In this document: in pieces, positions 1 through 5,535 of the stretch
How positions within the stretch are numbered: the stretch's first letter is position 1
How the letters are laid out: the number at the start of each line of letters is the position of its first letter
Origin: Waddliaceae bacterium
GTDB taxonomy: Bacteria > Chlamydiota > Chlamydiia > Chlamydiales > SLFE01
Reading direction: 5' to 3'
Assembly: GCA_007124415.1 (NCBI GenBank)
Contig: SLFE01000019.1
Span: 1 to 7,123, forward strand
Length of the DNA: 7,123 nt
Made by a program: the position numbers and the translations under genes
The notes under the pieces: model-generated
What the model was told of the DNA's origin: nothing
Databases searched by the model: none
What the model saw: only the letters and a program-made list of their open reading frames with translations

Positions 1-223
1 GCGGCAACCATCTCGGCAAGCACATCTCCTATTAATTCAGGTGTTTTGAGCATGCCCGATCCGCTCCCGTCTTTTGTCACTTTATCGACAGGGCAGCCGC
101 AATTAAAATCGACAACGTCGAAACCGAGCTCTTGAATCATTTTCGCGCACTTGCCTGCAATTTTCGGGTTGCTTCCAACTAGCTGCCCCCCAATAGGATG
201 CATAGCGGCATCATAATCAAGAA
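1..223. repeat. Direct repeat, copy A (pairs with 628-850)
   Basis: Matches 628-850 at an offset of exactly 627 bp (209 codons), so both copies are read in the same frame of dus. Positions 1-101 are identical to 628-728. The remaining 122 bp carry 11 substitutions (102, 107, 129, 132, 165, 168, 180, 204, 205, 216, 219), of which only two codons change the protein (Leu/Phe and Gly/Ala). Similarity stops at 224. The copy is cut by the window edge, so its true length is unknown. Confidence 0.97.
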
Positions 224-1040
224 CATAACTGTAGTGTTTAAGAAGGGCGTCCCGGGCGTCTTTTAAGGTCCGGGCAGGCGTTTGTTCATCGAGAAGGTAA
301 GTGATAATGTCGTGCGCAATCCAGGGCTGGCCCATCGTTCCGCGAGAGACCAGGACAGCGTCGCAATTGGTATGCTCAAACATATCCTTGGCCGCCTTGC
401 CGCTGGTCACGTCGCCGTTTCCAATGACGAGAATCGATCCCGCCACGTCCTTGCACTCTTTGATCCAGTCCCAGTTGGCATCTCCGCGGTAAGCCTGTTT
501 CCTGGTTCGCCCGTGAATCGTAATTGCCGCGGCCCCGGCCGATTCGGCGATCCGGGTAATCAGCGGCGCGTTGATCGTCGACTCGTCCCAACCGGCTCTA
601 ATTTTCACGGTGACAGGTATGTCGACGGCGGCAACCATCTCGGCAAGCACATCTCCTATTAATTCAGGTGTTTTGAGCATGCCCGATCCGCTCCCGTCTT
701 TTGTCACTTTATCGACAGGGCAGCCGCAGTTAAGATCGACAACGTCGAAACCGAGTTCCTGAATCATTTTCGCGCACTTGCCTGCAATTTTAGGATTGCT
801 TCCAACCAGCTGCCCCCCAATAGGATGCATGCCGGCATCATAGTCGAGAAGGCGGAAAGTGTTAGGATCGTTGCGGTAGAGGGCCTCCATTTTGACCATT
901 TCGCAGAAAATCAGGCCGGGTTCGTACTTCGATGACATCTGCCGAAAAGGAAAGTCCGAGCAACCTGCGAGAGGAGCATAGAAAATATTATTGGGAAGCC
1001 TGGTTTTACCGAGATAAAACGGTCTTTTTAAAAAATTCAT
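1..1040 (-). CDS. dus: tRNA-dihydrouridine synthase (Dus family), 3'-partial, with in-frame internal duplication
   Basis: FMN enzyme that reduces uridines in the tRNA D-loop to dihydrouridine in the cytoplasm. The reading frame is open from the ATG at 1040 to the left edge (346 codons). Visible Dus features: YAPLAGCSDFPFR near residues 21-33 (FMN-binding start of the TIM barrel), NCGCP at 104-108 with catalytic Cys107, TVKIRAGW at 144-151 with the conserved Lys146, ITIHGRTR at 173-180, IGNGD at 206-210 and SRGTMGQPW at 232-240 (FMN phosphate site), then the start of the C-terminal helical domain. At residue 274 the sequence returns to the barrel: residues 274-346 repeat 65-137 with 71 of 73 identical, including a second NCGCP (Cys316). 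A normal Dus of about 320-340 residues would instead complete its helical domain here. The ATG overlaps the yggT stop (TAATG) and has no clear Shine-Dalgarno, so translation is probably coupled. Family certain; DusB-like rather than DusA/C is likely. The structure of the 3' half may be an assembly artefact. Confidence 0.93.
   Translation of the reverse strand, partial: MNFLKRPFYLGKTRLPNNIFYAPLAGCSDFPFRQMSSKYEPGLIFCEMVKMEALYRNDPNTFRLLDYDAGMHPIGGQLVGSNPKIAGKCAKMIQELGFDVVDLNCGCPVDKVTKDGSGSGMLKTPELIGDVLAEMVAAVDIPVTVKIRAGWDESTINAPLITRIAESAGAAAITIHGRTRKQAYRGDANWDWIKECKDVAGSILVIGNGDVTSGKAAKDMFEHTNCDAVLVSRGTMGQPWIAHDIITYLLDEQTPARTLKDARDALLKHYSYVLDYDAAMHPIGGQLVGSNPKIAGKCAKMIQELGFDVVDFNCGCPVDKVTKDGSGSGMLKTPELIGDVLAEMVA
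628..850. repeat. Direct repeat, copy B (pairs with 1-223)
   Basis: Second copy of the repeat, encoding residues 65-137 of the Dus protein in their normal place in the barrel, including catalytic Cys107. This is the expected, ancestral location, because the flanking protein on both sides aligns with ordinary Dus enzymes. No inverted repeats, transposase or target-site duplication are seen around it, so it is a gene-internal duplication and not an insertion element. Confidence 0.97.
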
Positions 1041-1306
1041 TATGCAAACAATCTAAGAAGAAGGGATTTTATGACGGATTGTATCACCTGAAGAGCCAAA
1101 ATCGCGACAATCGGGCTCAAATCGAACATGCCGAGGGGTGGTATGATATTCCTGAACACATTCAAGTAAGGGTCGGTGTAGTAAGAAACAAATCGTACGA
1201 CCGTGGAGTCCCTGTAATCGGGAAACCAAGAGCTGAAAATGCGGATAAATATCATGATCATGTAGATCAAAAACAATTTATCGATGGCGTTGATTAAAAA
1301 TAACAT
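1040..1306 (-). CDS. yggT: YggT family membrane protein
   Basis: Inner-membrane protein of 88 residues, the size of a single-unit YggT protein (E. coli YggT is a double-length version). Two hydrophobic segments lie at about residues 2-25 and 62-86. Between them is the family signature: RIFSSWFP near 22-29, then TDPYLNVFR followed by IPPLGMFDLSPIV, which is close to the consensus. The family has been linked to osmotic tolerance, cell-division-related membrane processes and plastid YCF19, but its biochemical role is not settled. I chose the ATG at 1306; a TTG at 1315 would add three residues, and neither has a clear ribosome-binding site. It lies about 39 nt below the predicted minus-strand transcription start, and its stop overlaps the dus start by one base. 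It matches the position of CT645 in C. trachomatis as I recall that gene order. Confidence 0.9.
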   Translation of the reverse strand: MLFLINAIDKLFLIYMIMIFIRIFSSWFPDYRDSTVVRFVSYYTDPYLNVFRNIIPPLGMFDLSPIVAILALQVIQSVIKSLLLRLFA

Positions 1307-1326
1307 TGAGAACAACCCGGCTTTAC

Positions 1327-1356
1327 TTGATTAAAAGTAAAATTCTATTGTATAAT
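1327..1356 (+). promoter_or_regulatory. sigma70/sigma66-type promoter for the plus-strand operon
   Basis: The -10 box TATAAT is at 1351-1356 (6/6 to consensus) and the -35 box TTGATT at 1327-1332 (4/6), with an 18-bp spacer. The expected start is near 1363, giving a leader of about 66 nt before the ATG at 1429. This also excludes the upstream in-frame TTG at 1306 as a start for the first gene. Called by eye. Confidence 0.72.
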
Positions 1357-1380
1357 AAACACTTACGAATAATATGTAAA
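1352..1380 (-). promoter_or_regulatory. sigma70/sigma66-type promoter for yggT-dus
   Basis: On the minus strand the -35 box TTTACA (complement of 1375-1380, 5/6) and -10 box TATTAT (complement of 1352-1357, 5/6) are separated by exactly 17 bp. The expected start is near 1345, about 39 nt before the yggT ATG. The -10 box overlaps that of the plus-strand promoter in a shared TATAATA at 1351-1357, so the two promoters should compete for RNA polymerase. Confidence 0.7.
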
Positions 1381-1390
1381 GGAACCTCTT

Positions 1391-1400
1391 GCCGATCGGC
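1391..1400. promoter_or_regulatory. 10-bp perfect palindrome in the operon leader (possible operator)
   Basis: GCCGATCGGC reads the same on both strands. It lies about 30 nt into the predicted plus-strand leader and just upstream of the minus-strand -35 box, so a dimeric protein bound here could affect both promoters. A run of seven T follows at 1405-1411. The palindrome is short and could be chance. Confidence 0.25.
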
Positions 1401-1428
1401 CCGAGTTTTTTTAAAAGGCGCAAAATAT

Positions 1429-3084
1429 ATGCTGGATTTTTTCAATCACTCATCCGCCATAGGGCTCTCTTTCAGCGGCCCCTTCATCAAGCGCGTCAGA
1501 GCAATTTCCCATAAAGGCATCCTGCACGTTGAGGACGTTGAGACGCTTGACTGCCGGGAAATCGAGGGTAATGTAAAGCGGCTTGACATTACAGAAAAAC
1601 AGGCGGCTGTGGTCACCTGCCTGCGCTCGGGCGATGTTTTGGTCAGACCCCTGGAAATCAAATTGACCAAAAAAAGAGATGTCCGCTCCGTCCTCCCGTT
1701 CCAAGCCGAGCCGCTTTTGCCGTTTCCCGTTGAAGAGGCAGTTCTCCAACACATCGAAATCGGACAAACAAAAAAAAGCACTCAGCTCACGGTTTTGGCG
1801 GCCAAAAAAGAGTTGGTCGGATCTCATTTAAATGCCATGAACGATCTGGGCGTCGACCCGGAAATCGTTTCGACATCCCCGGCAGCGCTTGCAGCTTTCT
1901 CTCAGGCTTTAAACAATGCATCGCCAAAGCTTCCCGTGTTGATCATTCACTGCGGAATGGAAGAGACGCTCTGCGTATTGGCAGAAGACGGAAAGCTGAT
2001 AGCAGACCACTCAATCAAGCAAGGTGTTTCCGGCCTGATCCGGGCGATAGAATCGGATACCGGACACGCGCCTGAAATTTCCGAAATCGATCTTTCCACA
2101 ATCGACAGCGACGCCGCGCCCGGCCTCGCACAGGCGGTGACCGCCTTAAAACAGGAAGTGAGCCGAGCAACCTTTTCGCTGGTGAAGCAGCATAGAGGGC
2201 AAAATGTGTCCAAGGTCCTGCTGACAGGGCACGGGGGACCGATAAAAGGAATCGGGACTCTTTTTTCCGAAGGGCTGCACGTCAAGGTTTCCGTCCCGGA
2301 AGCTCAATTTGGCCAAACCTCGGAAATTCTGCAGGAATATGCCATTCCTATCGGACTCGCATTCAGTTTTCTTGCCGCCGATGAGCCCGATGTGAATTTC
2401 AGGCAGGGCGAATATGCCTATGGCGACCCCTGGAAGCGGCTCAAGACCCCACTTTACAGCTATTTTGGGGCCTCTGTCGTACTGGCCTTGTCCCTATTCA
2501 TTTTGGGAAATGTCTGGTCGGGATCGAAGCTCGACAATGTAAAGCAAAAGTACGCTTCGCTGTTGGAATCTCTGGAAAAACCCTACACCCCTTTCGAGCG
2601 GCAATACCTGAAAAGCAACCCCTTCGACGAGCCGGCAGACATAGAAAATATCACCCCCCGGCAGCTGGCTTACAGGCTCGACTACCTGGATAATGAAATC
2701 CAGCGCTCTCCGAACACATTCAACCTTTTCCCCGACGTCCCCAAGGTCAGCGATGTGCTGGCCTGGCTGGCAACTCACAATCTCGTAACAGATCGGGAAT
2801 CGGGCAAGCCCTTGTTGAATATTAAAAATTTTCACTACACATTGGTCAAGCGGCCGGAGGCTAAGAATAAAAATCAAAAATACAGCGTCAAAGTGGAGCT
2901 TGAGTTCCGTACCGATGTTCCCATGAAGGCCAGAGAGTTTCATGACGCCCTTATTGCCCCAAACGATATTGTCGATCCCAAAGGTGAAGTCAAATGGAGC
3001 ACAAGCGGAGATATTTTCCGCACATCATTTTTTTTAAAGAATAGGCCGCCTAAACAAAGAGCGGGCAACGGAGGTAGGGTATGA
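1429..3084 (+). CDS. PilM/GspL-like actin-fold protein with one membrane span and periplasmic domain
   Basis: Probable inner-membrane platform protein of a type II secretion/type IV pilus-like machine, 551 residues. Residues 8-315 resemble the PilM/GspL actin-like domain: IGLSFSG near 11-17, LPFQAEPLLPFPVEEAV near 89-105 (PilM-type 'IPFP'), LAAKKELV with STSPAALAAF near 123-157, LIIHCG at 171-176, KVLLTGHGGPIKGI near 262-275. The stretch 322-329 (VNFRQGEY) matches the 'NLLQGEY' that precedes the membrane span in GspL. One span follows at about 345-363, then a coiled region and a periplasmic alpha/beta domain at about 465-540 that may be ferredoxin-like (PilN/GspL). The acidic residues expected in the nucleotide pocket are missing: the DIG-type positions read GLS and HCG. 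The ATG at 1429 is chosen for its AAAAGG 10 nt upstream and because the domain starts there. It overlaps the next gene by ATGA. It occupies the place of CT646 of C. trachomatis. Whether it is GspL-like or a PilM-PilN fusion is open. Confidence 0.8.
   Translation: MLDFFNHSSAIGLSFSGPFIKRVRAISHKGILHVEDVETLDCREIEGNVKRLDITEKQAAVVTCLRSGDVLVRPLEIKLTKKRDVRSVLPFQAEPLLPFPVEEAVLQHIEIGQTKKSTQLTVLAAKKELVGSHLNAMNDLGVDPEIVSTSPAALAAFSQALNNASPKLPVLIIHCGMEETLCVLAEDGKLIADHSIKQGVSGLIRAIESDTGHAPEISEIDLSTIDSDAAPGLAQAVTALKQEVSRATFSLVKQHRGQNVSKVLLTGHGGPIKGIGTLFSEGLHVKVSVPEAQFGQTSEILQEYAIPIGLAFSFLAADEPDVNFRQGEYAYGDPWKRLKTPLYSYFGASVVLALSLFILGNVWSGSKLDNVKQKYASLLESLEKPYTPFERQYLKSNPFDEPADIENITPRQLAYRLDYLDNEIQRSPNTFNLFPDVPKVSDVLAWLATHNLVTDRESGKPLLNIKNFHYTLVKRPEAKNKNQKYSVKVELEFRTDVPMKAREFHDALIAPNDIVDPKGEVKWSTSGDIFRTSFFLKNRPPKQRAGNGGRV
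3070..3074 (+). promoter_or_regulatory. Strong Shine-Dalgarno for the second operon gene
   Basis: GGAGG lies 6 nt before the ATG at 3081, inside the last codons of the preceding gene. It is the strongest ribosome-binding site in the window and fixes the start. With the ATGA overlap it suggests that the two platform proteins are made in a set ratio. Confidence 0.85.
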
Positions 3085-3719
3085 ACAAATTTTTGTCTTC
3101 GATACCGCGCTCGCGCCTGATTACCTACGCGCTCATTCTCGGGCTAGTCCCCGTTGTTCTTGCGTTTATGCATATCTATTCAAAATCATCCGAGGCCGGA
3201 GCCCTTCAGGAGCGGGTAGAGTCGCTGACCGAAATGGCTCTTTTGAAGGAAAAAAAACAGGCGGTCAACAAGGCTGTGATGAGCCATTATCAGGACGCAG
3301 ACCGGTTTTACATAGACAAAAACATCGAATCCATCACACTTTTAAAACCCGAAATCGAAGCCCTGGAAAAGATTTCGCGGCAAAACAACTTCATTGAAAA
3401 TGAAGAAGTGACCAACCGCCTCAAATCCTTGAAGGAAAGAAATGCCCTGGTATTTGCCGAAGGGGTCGTGCAAACCTATCCCCAGTTCAGCGAAACAGCC
3501 GAAACTCTTGTTCATCCTGTAGAAGTTGATTTAAATGATCTGCAAAATTTATTGGCCAGAATCGAGGACGTAGAAATAGGCCCCTATAAACCGGGTCGAA
3601 ACGCTCCGCAGCTGATCATTACCGACTTCAAGCTGGAAAAAAAGACGACAACTGAAAATAATGAAGTCTTCAGCCTGAATATAAAACTCTTAAAGCGCGA
3701 ATATGTACCGGAGTCCTAA
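3081..3719 (+). CDS. GspM/PilO-like bitopic membrane protein
   Basis: A 212-residue protein with a short basic cytoplasmic tail (residues 1-12), one membrane span at about 13-33, a charged helical, probably coiled-coil, stretch at about 38-125, and a C-terminal alpha/beta part at about 145-207. The last part shows strand-helix-strand-strand spacing (VEVDLNDLQNLLARI, then PQLIITDFKLEKK and FSLNIKLLKREY). This is the layout of GspM and PilO, the usual partners of GspL and PilM/PilN in the inner-membrane platform; these families diverge so far that sequence alone rarely proves membership. The assignment rests on architecture plus its position directly after, and overlapping, the GspL-like gene. 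It corresponds in position to CT647 of C. trachomatis. The next gene starts 6 bp downstream. It could instead be an unrelated single-span coiled-coil protein. Confidence 0.65.
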   Translation: MNKFLSSIPRSRLITYALILGLVPVVLAFMHIYSKSSEAGALQERVESLTEMALLKEKKQAVNKAVMSHYQDADRFYIDKNIESITLLKPEIEALEKISRQNNFIENEEVTNRLKSLKERNALVFAEGVVQTYPQFSETAETLVHPVEVDLNDLQNLLARIEDVEIGPYKPGRNAPQLIITDFKLEKKTTTENNEVFSLNIKLLKREYVPES

Positions 3720-3725
3720 ACGATT

Positions 3726-5003
3726 ATGAAAAACTTAATGAAAACCTCCCTATTCTTTCTTGCTGCCGCAGCCATTGCTGTAACCGCCTGCACCGGAAGA
3801 GCAGGCACCGGGCCGAAGATGGCGACAATCAGCATTACCGACAGAAACGGCTTTTCAGAGACCATCAGCACCGTCGACCGCCTCGAACGTTATGAAAATG
3901 TCAACTTTCTCAGCTGCCAGCCCTACGAACGGGTAATGAGGGTCTATCAACGGGACTTTCAGGGCAATGTGCGCGCAGAGCTCATCAACTACCACAACAA
4001 TGGCCAGCCTTATCAATTTGTTGAAATCGTCAATGGAAGGGTTTGCGGCAATTATTACGAATGGCACAGCAACGGCGCCATGAACATTCAGGCGCGCGTC
4101 GTCGAAGGAGAACCTGATTTTAACGAGGCGGCCCAGCAAACATGGGTTTTCGACGGAATATCCTATGTGTGGGACGATGCCGGCAACCTTTTGGCGCAAA
4201 TTCCTTACTGCAAGGGGACTCTCGAAGGCGACTCTATCTACTACCACCCATCGGGAAACGTTTGGAAAACCGTCACCTTTCACAGAGATTTAATGGAAGG
4301 AGAACAAATCGTTTACCTGGACAATGGCGACATTCTCTCCATCACTTTCTTCAAAGAAGGGCTGCCTCACGGAAGGGCCGTACGCTACTGGACGCCCGAA
4401 CAGCTGGCCGCAGAAGAATATTTCGACAGGGGCTACCTGCAAACAGGCAACTATTACCTTCCAAACGGCAACCTTTCCTCCTCCATACATTACGGAGAGG
4501 GATATAAGTCCGTATTCGCAAAAGACTACATCTGCCAGCACCAGCAATACAGCGAAGGCATTCCTGCCGGAGAGATCAAAGTTTATAGCCCCGAGGGTTT
4601 TATAACACAGATTTACCACGTCAAAAACGGCATGAAGCACGGCGCGGATATCGAATATTACCCCCAAAGCAGAGGAACGATACCCAAGATTTCAACCTAC
4701 TGGATCGAAGGGCAGCTGCAGGGAACGGTTAAAACCTGGTACCCGGACGGAACTCAGGAAAGCCAAAGAGAGCTGAATAACGGAAGCAAGGAAGGGGTTT
4801 TAACGGCGTGGTATCGAGACGGAAGCTTGATGCTGATCGAAGAGTATGAAAACAACAGTCTCGTCAAAGGCGAATATTACAAAAAAAACGACCCGTTACC
4901 TGTATCTAAAGTTCAGCATGGCGAAGGCATGGTCACACTCTATGATGCCGATGGAAATTTCAAAGCCAAGGCGACCATAAAAAATGGAAAACCTGTTCTG
5001 TAA
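3726..5003 (+). CDS. MORN_2/YwqK-type repeat lipoprotein
   Basis: Exported lipoprotein of 425 residues. The N-terminus is a type II signal peptide: MKNLMK, a hydrophobic core at about 8-20, and lipobox VTAC with Cys22 as the lipidated residue. Thr at +2 gives no inner-membrane retention signal, so the outer membrane is likely, facing the periplasm or the surface. From about residue 88 to the end runs a series of roughly a dozen degenerate units of about 22 residues built on 'G-x-x-x-x-(Y/W)-(Y/H)-x-x-G-x-(L/I)', such as EWHSNGAMNIQARVVEG, YYHPSGNVWKTVTF, TWYPDGTQESQREL and AWYRDGSLMLIEEY. These are MORN_2-type beta-hairpin repeats. Databases often label them 'YwqK family antitoxin', but no toxin gene is beside it. 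A GGAG 12 nt upstream supports the ATG at 3726; an ATG four codons later (3738) would also leave a workable signal peptide. It shares an operon with the platform-like genes and overlaps the cyclo-ligase start by 20 bp. It corresponds in position to CT648. Confidence 0.85.
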   Translation: MKNLMKTSLFFLAAAAIAVTACTGRAGTGPKMATISITDRNGFSETISTVDRLERYENVNFLSCQPYERVMRVYQRDFQGNVRAELINYHNNGQPYQFVEIVNGRVCGNYYEWHSNGAMNIQARVVEGEPDFNEAAQQTWVFDGISYVWDDAGNLLAQIPYCKGTLEGDSIYYHPSGNVWKTVTFHRDLMEGEQIVYLDNGDILSITFFKEGLPHGRAVRYWTPEQLAAEEYFDRGYLQTGNYYLPNGNLSSSIHYGEGYKSVFAKDYICQHQQYSEGIPAGEIKVYSPEGFITQIYHVKNGMKHGADIEYYPQSRGTIPKISTYWIEGQLQGTVKTWYPDGTQESQRELNNGSKEGVLTAWYRDGSLMLIEEYENNSLVKGEYYKKNDPLPVSKVQHGEGMVTLYDADGNFKAKATIKNGKPVL

Positions 5004-5535
5004 AGCCGACATTAGGCAAGCGATGCGCCTTCGGCGCAATTCCCTATCCACAAGACGAAGCCACCTAGCCGAGAAAAAGGCGCTTGCAGCTCTGACATCT
5101 TTAATTCCGGGGCATGGGCATATACTTTCTTATGCCAGCTTTGGATCAGAACTTTGCACTTGGGATATGAACTTTCGCCTCGCGGCAAAAAAACGCCTTG
5201 CGCTTCCCAAAGTGGTCGGAAAAAATTTGCGGCTTTACAGGGTCAATAATATCGAAACCGAACTGACGCCCTCCCGGCTGGGGATCCTCGAGCCAAATCC
5301 CGATCTTTGCGAGCGGATCGAAACAGGCGACATAGCGCTGGCTATCATTCCCGGACTCGCTTTCGACCCCTTAAACCACCGCTTGGGCTATGGAAGAGGA
5401 TTTTACGACAGGCTTCTCCAGGAAACCGAAAGCGGCATCCACACACTTGGAATTGGCTTTACAGAGCAGAAAACCGGAAAACCGCTACCCGTTGAAGCAA
5501 CCGACGTCCCTCTCGCCCAAATCGCCCTCTTTTAG
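4984..5535 (+). CDS. ygfA: 5-formyltetrahydrofolate cyclo-ligase (5,10-methenyl-THF synthetase)
   Basis: Cytoplasmic enzyme that converts 5-formyl-THF to 5,10-methenyl-THF with ATP hydrolysis, returning a storage or inhibitory folate to the one-carbon pool. At 183 residues it is of normal family length. Family marks: K7..IR near the N-terminus (phosphate-binding Lys/Arg helix), LPKV at 74-77, LGILEP at 99-104, the substrate/ATP-site segment IIPGLAFD at 121-128, the diagnostic RLGYGRGFYDR at 133-143, and the closing D174-V-P. The ATG at 4984 is chosen because later ATGs would remove the conserved Lys/Arg helix. It lies inside the end of the lipoprotein gene (20-bp overlap) without an obvious Shine-Dalgarno, so translation is probably coupled. 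Corresponds to CT649 (ygfA) in C. trachomatis. Its 3' end overlaps the convergent gene by 4 bp. Confidence 0.95.
   Translation: MENLFCKADIRQAMRLRRNSLSTRRSHLAEKKALAALTSLIPGHGHILSYASFGSELCTWDMNFRLAAKKRLALPKVVGKNLRLYRVNNIETELTPSRLGILEPNPDLCERIETGDIALAIIPGLAFDPLNHRLGYGRGFYDRLLQETESGIHTLGIGFTEQKTGKPLPVEATDVPLAQIALF

Noticed and set aside
282..662. Plus-strand open frame of 126 codons inside dus
   Set aside because: It lies wholly antisense to dus, which has clear catalytic motifs. The translation has no recognisable domain, and the frame is open because of the base composition of dus.
1..850. Insertion sequence or mobile element as the cause of the repeat
   Set aside because: No transposase, terminal inverted repeats or target duplication. 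The repeated DNA is ordinary Dus coding sequence in frame.
932..934. Internal ATG as an alternative dus start
   Set aside because: The upstream frame to 1040 encodes the conserved Dus N-terminus (YAPLAGCSDFPFR) and couples to the yggT stop, so 1040 is the real start.
932..1297. Plus-strand open frame of 121 codons over the dus start and yggT
   Set aside because: Antisense to YggT (TDPYLNVFR motif intact) and to the Dus N-terminus; rich in charged residues with no family resemblance.
1374..1379. ATG-TAA start-stop in the leader as a regulatory mini-ORF
   Set aside because: No ribosome-binding site before it, and it coincides with the minus-strand -35 box.
1386..1411. Intrinsic terminator or attenuator made of the palindrome and T7
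   Set aside because: The usable stem is only three GC pairs with mismatches before the next pairs; too weak to call. Kept only as a possible DNA site.
1306..1428. TTG at 1306 as the start of the GspL-like gene, adding 41 residues
   Set aside because: It lies upstream of the predicted transcription start (about 1363), crosses the divergent promoter region, and adds residues unlike any PilM/GspL N-terminus. The ATG at 1429 has a ribosome-binding site.
4142..4667. Overlapping open frames on both strands inside the repeat lipoprotein gene
   Set aside because: Shadow frames with low-complexity Arg/Ser-rich or hydrophobic translations and no ribosome-binding sites; the MORN-like frame explains the DNA.
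3726..5003. Toxin-antitoxin module
   Set aside because: Only the repeat family name suggests it. The protein is an exported lipoprotein and neither neighbour resembles a toxin.
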